DNA of 64,000 bases from Lytechinus variegatus (lineage: Eukaryota; Echinodermata; Echinoidea; Temnopleuroida; Toxopneustidae). The notes beneath the pieces are model-generated. The model was not told the DNA's origin, searched no databases, and saw only the letters and a list, made by a program, of their open reading frames with translations. Shown here one piece after another: positions 1 through 9,482 of this stretch (position 1 is its first letter; the number at the start of each line of letters is the position of its first letter). The stretch covers positions 36,240,830 to 36,304,829 of the forward strand of contig NC_054746.1 in the NCBI RefSeq assembly GCF_018143015.1, read 5' to 3'. The position numbers and the translations under genes are program-made.

Positions 1-242
1 CCTTACCTTAGTGCAAATAAAACTCACAGTGAAAAAAAACCCCTCCTGATTCCTGATTATCCAAGCGTGAACACATACTGCATAAATATGGTATCAAATT
101 ATTTTGGAGAAAACATTCTTTCAGGTCATATAATAATCATGTGTTCGTGAAACATTTTCCTTAGATTGAGGATAAGTGAGATATAAAGTAAAAAAAAACG
201 GTATATAATACACCAATGATGTACTCCTTAAACCATTCCCTT

Positions 243-1028
243 AGGGAATCATGAAAAGTGTGGGTGTGCATTCCCCAAAATATTTTGGGTCCTGCCTATA
301 TAATTTCAATAAATCAGTCAGGGCATGTAAGAGAATCACTTGTATTCAATCTCTTCCCTTTTGTATGGAGGAAGGGGTGGGCCATAAGCAGGGGTGCTCC
401 GTGTGTCAAAGGCAGCATACCCTGGAATTATTATAATTGCATTGATTCAATTATATCTAATGATATTGATTATATTAATTTAACTTGACATGTATGTTAA
501 TTTATATTTAGATTACTTTCAAATATGTATTTTGTTTTTCTTCCAATATTGAATTTTGTTCATGCTATTGTTTATTTAAATTGAATCAATCTATCTTGTA
601 CTTATTTGTATCATTTTGAAGAATGAAAATAAATTTGAATTTGAATTTGAATTCCGGTATGTGGCAAAATATATAAATTTAATCAAACTGACCTACATTT
701 TGTAGTGAAACCCCTCTTTTTCTTTCTTTTTGGCTTGTCAATTTTCTCTGGACCAAAATACCTTTACTTTATTGTTAAGCCCCCCTTTTTTCCTTGTAAA
801 ATTCACATCAGCAACCCCTGTTAAAAAGAAAAACAAAACGACAACAAAGAAAACGTTCCCAGGGACCGGGGTGGTTTATTCCTGTATTTATCCGTGGTTT
901 TGTTCTTTCTCCCTCTTTCCGATTTACGTTGGATGCCTGCTCCCCATCTCTCTCTCTCTCTTCCCTTTCTCTCTTCCTCTTCCCCTCATGATAGATCAAA
1001 CAGGTTCATATAAGAGCGCCCTCTTTGC
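243..1028 (+). pseudogene. Decayed copy of the last intron and last exon of an SLC16-like transporter
   Basis: This stretch aligns over most of its length with 29124-29860, the end of the last intron and the start of the last exon of the transporter gene in this window. Shared landmarks are the GAATCATGAAAAGTGTGG block, the CTGGACCAAAAT block, the pyrimidine tract and the exon words for DQTGSY. The exon copy near 987-1028 keeps an AG before GATCAAACAGG and would read DQTGSYKSALFAL and then stop. It lacks four codons present in the intact exon, and the similarity ends before the final membrane segment. I infer the 3' end of a tandem paralogue whose other exons lie to the left of the window. 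It could be an active gene with a shortened end, but the missing last membrane helix makes a pseudogene more likely. Confidence 0.7.
430..653 (+). mobile_element. AT-rich retroposon-like insertion with TTTGAA-repeat tail
   Basis: This block is present here but absent from the homologous intron copy near 29343. It is flanked by GAATT on both sides (425-429 and 649-653) and ends in a short TTTGAA tandem tail. Those features fit a retroposed sequence with a 5-bp target duplication, although the duplication merges with the tail and could be coincidental. No coding capacity was seen. Confidence 0.5.
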
Positions 1029-1034
1029 TCTCTG

Positions 1035-1300
1035 ATGATAACGGACATGGAACGTTTGTTGCTCGTATATTATGTTGCGGATCATCGTACACGGCGGAAA
1101 GTTCATCTCTTCTATGAGTTTTGTGCAGCTCAAAACTTTTTGCGCGGCTGAAATAACAGTGGGTGGATGCTCGATGGATAGAGCATTTAGCAGGTGTGCA
1201 AAGAGTACACAACGGATGCATGGCGTTTTCCAACGGATGATAAGATTTGGGTTTTTTCCGTTTTACATCCTCTTTGCATCCGTTAGTGATTTGGGACCAA
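1035..1300 (-). repeat. GGATG/CATCC-ended dispersed repeat, copy 1
   Basis: On the - strand this is clearly the same sequence as 32054-32285 on the + strand (roughly 80 percent by eye). It shares the words GGATGCAAAGAGGATGTAAA, CAAAAAGTTTTGA and CGAGCAACAAACGTTCCATG. One copy lies just after each transporter 3' end, in opposite orientation. Function is unknown. Confidence 0.7.
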
Positions 1301-1328
1301 GCCTTGGAGCGGTTTTATATTTTATTAA

Positions 1329-1873
1329 AGGACAAGTCTACCCCAACAAAAAGTTGCTTTGAATAGAAAGAGATAAATCCAAGAAGAAAAACACTGAAAA
1401 CTTCATCAAAATCGGATGTGAAATAAGAAAGTTATGATATTTTTGAAGTTTTGCTTAATTTAACAGAATAGTTATACGCACATCCTGGTCCGTATGCAAA
1501 TGAGGAGACTGATGACGTCATCCACTCACTATTTCTTTTGTATTCTATCACATGAAATATTATAATTTTCTCCTCATTGTCAAGTGAAAAAAAGATTGAT
1601 TCTTCCATGAACATGTGGAACTAGCACTGCTGAAAACTATATGATTCAGTCAAGTTGGTCCCTATTGTCAAATCTGCAATATTGTATAATTCAAACAATA
1701 AAAAACAAGAGAAATAGTCAGTGACGGACATTGTCTCATTTGCATGTCACAGAGATGTGCATCACTGTTTTGTGAACAATAAGTGAAACTTTAAATGTCA
1801 ACTTTCAGCGTTATTCTAGTTTGATGTTTCTCTATTTATTCCAATCAACGTTTTTCTGGGGTGGACTTGACCT
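1329..1873. mobile_element. TTAA-flanked inverted-repeat element (545 bp)
   Basis: The ends are inverted repeats: AGGACAAGTCTACCCCAAC at the left and, read from the right end inward, AGGTCAAGTCCACCCCAG. TTAA sits directly outside both ends (1325-1328 and 1874-1877). TTAA duplications are typical of piggyBac and some Kolobok-type DNA transposons. No transposase is encoded, so this is a non-autonomous copy. Confidence 0.75.
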
Positions 1874-2024
1874 TTAAGGGGGTAAGGAATGGAGCTGGGA
1901 AAGCAGGGTAGGTGGTTGTTCCATCAAAGTCACATTCAATCCAAATTAACGGTCATTAGAAATAACGCAATTTGATTTGCTGATTGATCTGAGCTCGATT
2001 ACTTTGGTGTACGAGCACCTAACT
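1874..2024. other. Short AT-rich spacer
   Basis: No gene, repeat or RNA signal was recognised between the TTAA element and the G-run repeat. Confidence 0.4.
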
Positions 2025-2459
2025 CCGGGGGGGGGGGCACTCAGTATATAATGCATAGTGGGTATGTGCCGCGGAGGGGACCCCCATTTTTACACACAAA
2101 TTTCCGTTCCAAGGCATAGCATTTTTGTCTTATTCAGAAAAAGAACGAAGAAAGCCGCTCCAAAGCATAGAATTTTCTACTTATCGAGCAAAAAGAAGAA
2201 AGAAATCTGCTCCAGAGCTTCGCATATTTTTCGTTACGCCGTTCCAGTCGCATTGCTCCGCTACAATGAACTGCAATTCGTGAAAAGCGGACGCAGAGCA
2301 CTGTCCGACCATCGCCTCTGCGCGAGCGCACCCGGCGGCCGTGCAGCCGGGCGAGCTGCATCATACACGCACACCCGTTCCATAGGGATCCATACGCACT
2401 CACACGCTGGCGATCCGTTCCAAGGACCCCCGTTTTCACAAACATTTGTAGTTCCGAAG
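2025..2459. repeat. G-run-ended repeat, second family, left part
   Basis: It begins with CCGGGGGGGGGGGCACTCAG and continues into a GTTCCAAGGCATAGCA-type body. A fragment of a related sequence at 7015-7123 ends in GGTCGAGTGCCCCCCCCCC followed by GGG, which suggests inverted G/C-run ends like those of the first family. This copy is interrupted by the element at 2460-3025, after which TTCCGAAGCCCGTTCC resumes the body. The reading frame across it looks like a by-product of base composition. Confidence 0.55.
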
Positions 2460-3025
2460 CCGGGGGGGGGGGGGCCACTTCCATTCACGAGTGTATACCA
2501 TGCGCCCGACCATGCGCGACCATGGGGTCTCGAAAATCACCCTAAACACGTAATTTCCATATTCTGAAAATGCACCCCTTAACAAGTATTGGCGTGTGAA
2601 ACCCTACCCTTAACAAGTATTGAAAACAAAACGATACTCTTGGCAAATAGAAATGAACCCCTAAACAAGTACAGGAATGTTTTATTGTTACGGGTCCTTC
2701 GGTCGTCGGCTTTACCTTATTTGGTTTAGTACGACCCCAGCTTCTACACCTTGCGCAAATCGGACTCTAAACACGAAGTGTTGGGGCAAAAAGGACATCC
2801 TTTATAAAATATTTTAATTTTGTTTTATCATCCCCGCAAATTCGACCCTCAAATACGTAATTATCCTAGCGAAATAGATACCCTTTTTTCATTATTTTTG
2901 TGTTTTTGACACCCTTATCACGTTACGTACGTAACGTGCCCTGTCGTGAAAAGGACATCCTTTTTACGTGTTTTTTGGTCGCGCATGGTATCCACTCGTC
3001 AATGAAAGTGCCCCCCCCCCCCGGG
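2460..3025. mobile_element. G-run-ended MITE, copy A (566 bp)
   Basis: The left end reads CCGGGG(n)CCACTTCCATTCACGAGTG. The right end is its inverted counterpart, with CACTCGTCAATGAAAGTG followed by a C-run and GGG. The 8-bp sequence TTCCGAAG lies directly outside both ends (2452-2459 and 3026-3033), a perfect target duplication. The body matches copies B (8374-9109) and C (49751-50299). No transposase is present. Eight-bp duplications fit hAT- or P-like mobilisation. Confidence 0.82.
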
Positions 3026-3041
3026 TTCCGAAGCCCGTTCC

Positions 3042-4247
3042 CAGGGGCGGATCCAGGATTTTGAAATAGGGGGGGCGCCAGCGGCGAGGGAGCGAAGCGA
3101 CCGAGCGGGGGGAGGGTGTGGGAGGGGGGATACCCCCAGAGGCGTCGATCCTGGGGGGCAGGGGGGCGATCGCCCCACCAATGAAAATATTGGGGGGGCA
3201 AACATATCATTTTGCCCCCCCCCCAATAATTCCGCATGTGCAACTAAAAATGAATTAAGATTGTAATGTTACACGGAAATCAGAAAGCGAGATCGAGATA
3301 CCAACTAGTTCTTTATTTAAAATCGTGCTCAAAATGTCCGCTTTTCAGATTGGAATATAAAAATGTTCAGCTCGCGCTTTGCGCTCGCATCATTTCTGTA
3401 GCCAAAACCCATACTTTTCATGATTAAATAGGTGAATGGAATGTCCTGTTTTCAGTTCTAAACCTCAAAAGATCTCCGCTTCGATTTGCAATAATCTTTT
3501 GTTGGATATATATCCTGTTCTTTATTAAAAGTGTCCATTAAACTTTCTTTCAGATCGAAATATCAAAATTTTCAGCTCGCGCTTCGTGCTCGCATCCGTT
3601 TCTGTAGGAAGAAAACGCATACTTTTCATGATTAAATAGGTGAATAGAATGTCCCTTTTTCAATTCTAAACCTCAAAAGAACTCCCGCTTCGATTTGCAA
3701 TAATCTTTTGTTGGATATATATCTTGTTCTTTATTAAAAATAGTCCATTAAACTCATTTTTTTCAGATCGAAATATCAAAATTTTCAGCTCGCGCTTCGC
3801 GCTCGCAGCTATTGTTCTTTTAGAAACCCATATTAATCATTGGTACCAAAAATGCTTAGAATATCAAGCTTTCAGGTCAGAATATAAAGAAATTTCAGCT
3901 CTCTAACGGGACTCACATTATCTGTGTAGTGAGATACATGTATCTATCCCCCTCATGAGTTACTACAAACACTCCTAAACAGGTACCTTTTCCCTGTTTT
4001 CATGTCAGTAAAAAATTTCAGCTCGCGCTTCGCGCTCGCATTAATTTGTTGGTGAGGGTGAGATATATGTCTCTTTCTCATGAGTCACACACACACATAT
4101 ATATATACATATGATATAGACCTATGTGTGTGGGGGAGGTGTAGGGGTGTGTGTGGGTGAGTTTGTTCGTTTTGTGGGATCGAGCGCCTTTGGAACGTTG
4201 ATCCATGATTTTGCCCCCCCAATCTGAAAAATGGATCGACGCCCCTG
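3042..4247. mobile_element. hAT-like composite element with GCGAAGCGC array I
   Basis: The left end CAGGGGCGGATCCAGGATTT and the inverted right end CAGGGGCGTCGATCCATTT form imperfect terminal repeats of hAT type. Inside, the 19-bp word GCTCGCGCTTCGCGCTCGC or a close variant occurs at 3370, 3575, 3788 and 4021, about 205-233 bp apart, or two units of about 110 bp. G-rich nested material lies at 3066-3225. No clean 8-bp duplication was found outside these ends, so the boundaries are uncertain. Confidence 0.6.
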
Positions 4248-4259
4248 GATCATACCCCC

Positions 4260-5960
4260 CTCCCACGGCAAGGACTTTTTCAAAAAATCATGTCCAAAAG
4301 TCGTATTTTGAGAGCACCTTAAGAAGAAAAATGCACACTTAAATCACTGTAACTTCATGAATAAAAGACACATACTGACTCATTTAGGAGCTGGTTTCCA
4401 GTCACACACCGTATAAGCGGTCATTCAAAACATACATTTTGCAAAGGCTCTTCACTTGCTTGCATCGTGTGATTGAAACGTCAAATTTAAATGATACGAA
4501 ACTGAGACTTGTAATCGATAAGTTCCGAATAATCCATTCTGTTTATTGTCATTTGTGTATTTACATTGTGTGTTTCAAACGAGAATTGTTTAGTCGTATG
4601 GCAACATGCATAAAATTTGGTTCTTTTTTCCCCAAAATGCACAGTAAATTGTTACAAACTACAGAAAAAAACGACATCATCTTCTGGTAATCAACCTTTT
4701 CCCTCGTATTATTTTCAAATCATCTTCAATAATCCAGTCATTCTGCACAACCTCAAAGTAATATAATGCTTCTTAAGGGGATTCTCATCATTTTTATTGT
4801 TTACGTTCAAAGTCTCTCATCGCGTTGCCATCTTAACTTATGACCAGCCAGGATGAAATTGTATATATTTATTTTAACATAAGATAATCAATTTTTACGA
4901 AGCACTTGTTAAAACTATACCACAAATAATTAAATAAGGTCAATGATAAAATGCTATAGAAAATACATGTAAGGAGCTTTGATATCCAGTCCATAATTGT
5001 ATAAGTTATAACTATCAGTGGCAGAAAATGTAAAATAAACCGAGGCTCGTCTTCGGTATACAAAAGGCATTTTGTAAGCTTTTCATTTATGAAATTACAA
5101 CTTGTTTAGACCATGAATTCATATAGGCTTCCAATTTGATGTTTTTTCTTCATGTTGAATCAATGTATACTAGCTTTCCAACCAACATAGTAAATGTTGT
5201 AAACTGTATTGATTGCCTTCTGTTGGGCAAAGCTTTTCCTGCCAAGTTTGAGCTCAATCATGACTTTTATTTTTTTAAGATGAAAATATGGAAAGTTTAT
5301 TTATGCAAGACAAACGAAGAACAGACGAAATAGTGGAATTTAATTACTCACACTATAATATATGAGGGATATACTTTTAAAGCTCTGCACTATATAGATC
5401 CCGTTTGCTGCCTGTGCAAGTCTCGGGGTTCTGTGGGCATAGCCACAAAATATTATATACGTTTTTCGTACGTGAAATACTTCAGTAAATAATTTAATAA
5501 CGAATATCACACCCAAATGTATTTCTATGATATGCATGATTAATTCAAGGAAGTTTTGCCGTACAATGCATTATCACGTAAGCGCGATTGGAGGAATGTT
5601 ATGAGAATGTCCCGCTTTAGATTTAATACCGTATCCTCCCATTTTGTCATAATTATATTGTGTTAAGATACTGCATACTTAACTAGTTCATCATCATTAC
5701 AATGTTGTGATTGCTTTCAGCTAGGTTTGTGTCTGTTCAGTGGTGTTGATCTTTTTTTTTACGTAATCGCTGGTACAAATTTAGTTTCTGAAAAAGAGAT
5801 AATGATTTTTTTTCATATGGTGGAGCGGTAAATAGTTATTTAGTCTGCAGACTTCTATTTCATTTTTTCATACCATCTTAGAGAAAATTGTGACTTTTTT
5901 TGGTCTGGGTTGCAAGATAATGGTTTTGCATTAGGGTTACGGAATAGGAATAATGTTTAG
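4260..5960. other. AT-rich intergenic DNA without recognised genes
   Basis: Only short reading frames without recognisable domains are present. No tRNA, splice-consistent exon or clear terminal inverted repeat was found. Confidence 0.4.
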
Positions 5961-5979
5961 GACTTACAAATTGGCCCGT

Positions 5980-7014
5980 GGGTTTGGGAAAAGGTGTTCT
6001 CCCTCAAATATTTCGGGGGAGGTCGTCCCCCCCCCCCTAGATTTTTAAAACTATTTTTTTTTTATTTTGCTGGCAATTTTTTTTTAAAAAGATATATTGT
6101 AATCAGCAAACCTATAGATTATCAAACATTAAAAATGGGGTAAGGGGGGGGGGTTAATGTCACAATTTCTACTTTTTAACAATACACAATGTGTCCTCGG
6201 GACGTTTTTCCCCAGCACGAAAGTATTTTTATTCTCCCCCCCCCCCCCGTCACATAAAATCTTCGCTCCTTACGCTGACATATAGCTGCCTATACACAGC
6301 AAACGCGGAGTGGGGTCGACTGGTGATTGAAAATATACAATTTTGCTCCTTGTTAATTCGTTGGAATGATTGCTTCGGCGAAACTTAGTTGGGGCGCCCT
6401 GGATAATATGCCTCTGAATCTACCAGAAAGTGTAAAAGTTAGTTTACATTAAATACAAATATGTCTTACCTATACATTTCAGTGAAAACGTATATGACCA
6501 AGGCAGAATGATAATGCTGCACACGTGGCGCCCGATATAGGGCTTCATCTTTGAGTGAAGAATAATCTCGGGGATAGACATTATCATTCGCATCGTTGAC
6601 ACTTTCTCTCGCGATTTCTTACTTACAATTTACATGTATTTGCCATAAAGACGGACAAACGCATGTTACAAAAAACACAAAATTTCGGGAAAAAATGATA
6701 TCCAATCCAACATCTTCACACTGGTCACTGCACTACAACTCCCGATTACAAGTGGTGCAACTTTCCAACCAATCGACTTGCGCGCCCTGGAATTCCGAAA
6801 TTTACATATTGCAATACAGTATAACAGAGGTGCATTTGTGCGAACGCAAAGGCCATGAGCGTAAGTTAAAATATAGTTTTGACTAGATCTATAGCCCTTG
6901 AAATTGACTACATTGTACCAATCCAGTAAATATAACCATCAAAAAAAAAAAAATCCGGCGAAAATAGGGGGGGGGGGGCGCGCGCCCGGGGCGCCCCCCT
7001 CTGGATCCGCCACT
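5980..7014. other. Intergenic DNA with several G- or C-runs
   Basis: C- or G-runs occur near 6029, 6146, 6236 and 6967. The last one runs into GGATCCGCCACTGG, which resembles the hAT-type ends seen elsewhere, so truncated elements are likely. No gene is supported; a 96-codon frame at 6596-6886 shows no recognisable domain. Confidence 0.35.
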
Positions 7015-7123
7015 GGTTCCGAGGACCCTCCTTTTGACAATAAGCCCGCTCCAAGGCCCCCGTTTTTTGTCTCGTCAGCGGCACATCCCCACCACTTTTT
7101 TGGTCGAGTGCCCCCCCCCCGGG
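7015..7123. repeat. G-run-ended repeat, second family, right-end fragment
   Basis: It shares a TTCCGAGGACCC/GCTCCAAGGCCCCCG body style with 2025-2459 and ends GTGCCCCCCCCCC then GGG. I read it as a terminal fragment of that family. Confidence 0.45.
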
Positions 7124-7860
7124 ACCTAACTGCGGCTATATATATATATTTAGAGCAGGGCCTTTTAGAGGAACCATAACTTAAAACAAAATGGCGACAG
7201 AGGGAGACATCTAAGTTTTAAAATAATTCAGCCTGACGTGAACCAGTAGATTAGCTATTCGTTGAATCTATTTGGAAGTGATTCAATGAGAAGAGCCGAC
7301 ATATATGTAGTTCTATGCACAGATCGATTCCCTAATAGAATATATATATATAATAATAATCTTAGCCGTGTTCTCTCAGCTGTTTCAGGCACAGTTGTGT
7401 GGACCTCGTTACATAAAAAGTTATTATTGTGGTAACTTCGCCTTTCAGTGGTAACTACAATGGCAACATGGCCCAAAATTCAATCAAAATCAAGGATTTT
7501 ATAGAAGATATCATTGGATGACAAAGTTCCTATAATATCAACATTTATGCAAAGGGGTCCTGAAGCAGTTTATTCTGGTGTAAACCTTTAGGACCTACTG
7601 CATGCTGTTCACAATTCTTTTCTTTAGCCATTTTACTAGTTAAAAAGATTGCACATCGTTGGTTTTATACCAAACATGGCTTCCATGTATATTCGAAGCT
7701 ACGGGGGGGGGGGGGCTGGGGCCACAGATTTTCGGTGCCCCCCCCCCCTCTTCACAAAAAATGAAGGAAGCAAAAACAAGTCCAGGCACTATGACGATGC
7801 AAACATAAAGAGAAAGGTTAAAGATTATACAAAGATGCAAAAAGGAGGAAGAGACTATGT
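7124..7860. other. Intergenic DNA without recognised genes
   Basis: It contains short TA microsatellites near 7140 and 7340 and a G-run facing a C-run at 7704-7749. No coding or RNA gene was recognised. Confidence 0.35.
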
Positions 7861-7865
7861 AGGAA

Positions 7866-8020
7866 GATGAGAGAAAAAAGAAAAGGGAATGAAATAATTA
7901 TGGGATTGGGAATAATTTGAAAAGATGAGAGGAAGAAGAAAAAAGAAAAGGGAATGAAGTATGGGACCGGGAATAATTGGAAAAGATGAGAGGAAGAAGA
8001 AAAAAGAAAAGGGAATGATA
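7866..8020. repeat. Purine-rich tandem repeat, about 61-bp unit
   Basis: The word GATGAGAGGAAGAAGAAAAA or a near variant recurs at about 7866, 7924 and 7985, giving roughly two and a half copies of a 61-bp AG-rich unit. Confidence 0.75.
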
Positions 8021-8125
8021 TAGGGTTTCACATGCCAATACTTGTTAAGGGGTGCAATTTTTTTAGGGCATGGTCACGCATGGTATCCACTCAGCGATAG
8101 AAGTGCCCCTCCCCCCTCCCCCGGG
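8021..8125. mobile_element. G-run-ended MITE, terminal fragment
   Basis: It matches the last 105 bp of the copy at 49751-50299: the GGGTTTCACATGCCAATACT word, the GCATGGTATCCACTC word and the C-run followed by GGG. The rest of the element is missing. Confidence 0.7.
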
Positions 8126-8373
8126 AATGCATATTATAGCTTGCTGTACAATGTACTGTGAAATACCAGTCGTGCGTGGACGCATTGTTGTTTATTGTGG
8201 ATGTAAATGAAAAGCTCAATTCAAAAGAATAATAAAATGGATAATCAAGGCATCAAAGTTGGTACTTATTTCATTGAATCGAAAACCTTTTTTCATGCCA
8301 GGTTATTATTCTACAAAATAATAACCTCGGATTAAAAAAAACACCAAAAACGAACCAGTAGACATGGCATAAT

Positions 8374-9109
8374 CCGGGGGGGGGGCACTTCCATTCACGA
8401 GTGGATACCATGCGCGACCATGGGCTCTCGAAAAGCACCCTAAACACGGAATTTCCATTTTCTGAAAATGCACCCCTTAAGTATTGGCGTGTGAAACCCT
8501 ACCCTTAACAAGTATTGGAAACAAAACGATACTCTTGGCAAATAGAAATGAACCCCTAAACAAGTACAGGAATGTTTTATTGTTACGGGTCCTTCGGTCG
8601 TCGGCTTAACCTTATTTGATTTAGTACGACCCCACCTTCTACACTAGTCTGCAGGCACAGACCCTCATTGGAACTTTGATCAACAAGTGTGCCTCCACGC
8701 AAAGACTAGCACATAGAAAACTTGCTGTTCCAATACTGAGCGAGAGAGCCTTCAGTACACAAGGCATGAGTAGGCTGCACATTCAGACCCTTATTTCGAG
8801 TGAAGGGTTTGCCCAGCAGACTACTTCTACACCTCGCTCAAATCGGACTCTAAACACGAAGTTTTGGGGCAAAAAGGACATCCTTTATAAAACATTTTAA
8901 TTTTGTTTTATCATCCCCGCATATTCGACCCTAAACACGTAAGTTTCCTATCGAAATAGATACCCTTTTTTCATTATTTTTGTGTTTTTGACACCCTTCT
9001 CACGTTACGTACGTAACGTGCCCTATCGTGAAAAAGACATCCTTTTTACGTGTTTTTTTGGTCGCGCATGGTATCCACTCGCCAATGTAAGTGGCCCCCC
9101 CCCCCCGGG
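8374..9109. mobile_element. G-run-ended MITE, copy B (736 bp with nested insertion)
   Basis: It has the same ends and body as copies A and C. The flanks are GGCATAAT (8366-8373) and GACATAAT (9110-9117), an 8-bp duplication with one mismatch. Removing the nested insertion at 8645-8823 and its 9-bp duplication gives about 548 bp, matching copy C (549 bp). Confidence 0.82.
8645..8823. mobile_element. Nested 179-bp MITE with TAGTCTGC ends and 9-bp duplication
   Basis: The ends are TAGTCTGC and GCAGACTA, a perfect 8-bp inverted repeat extended imperfectly to about 20 bp. CTTCTACAC is repeated directly outside (8636-8644 and 8824-8832). The uninterrupted copy A supplies the empty site. A 9-bp duplication is usual for Mutator-like elements, but that assignment is inference. 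Confidence 0.85.
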
Positions 9110-9280
9110 GACATAATGCACATGGAGTGTCGCAGCACGTTGATTTGTCGTATAATATATGCCACGCCAGTGCTATAACCTAAAAAATGCAAGGACGTGG
9201 GTACACACTTAATCATGTTGATCTGTCAGTTTGAGATTGATCTCGTTGCGTAGTTATATTGATGAAAGTACGGATTGAAG

Positions 9281-9482
9281 ATGTCTGGCTCCACAAAGTA
9301 TCACCTACCTGTCTCATCAACAGCTCATCCCTCTGTACGAGAATGTATACTGAACAAATGGGGATGTGTGGTGGTTGTTGCAACTATGCTTTATAATTTC
9401 TTGCTGAATGGACTCTTGTTTAACTACAACCTACTGTTTGTCGCATTTCAGGAAGAATTCGAAAGCAGCGCCACATTAACAG
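9281..9482 (+). CDS. SLC16-like gene, coding exon 1
   Basis: It encodes residues 1-67 plus one base: a short cytoplasmic N-terminus, TM1 (about residues 26-50) and [15 protein letters not shown], which matches the post-TM1 FxEFQEEF region of MCTs. The donor is ACAG/GTAAC. Upstream coding or non-coding exons are not excluded. Confidence 0.85.

Noticed and set aside
2058..2567. 169-codon + strand frame
   Set aside because: It crosses the boundary of two inserted repeat elements and has no recognisable domain; G/C-rich composition explains the lack of stops.
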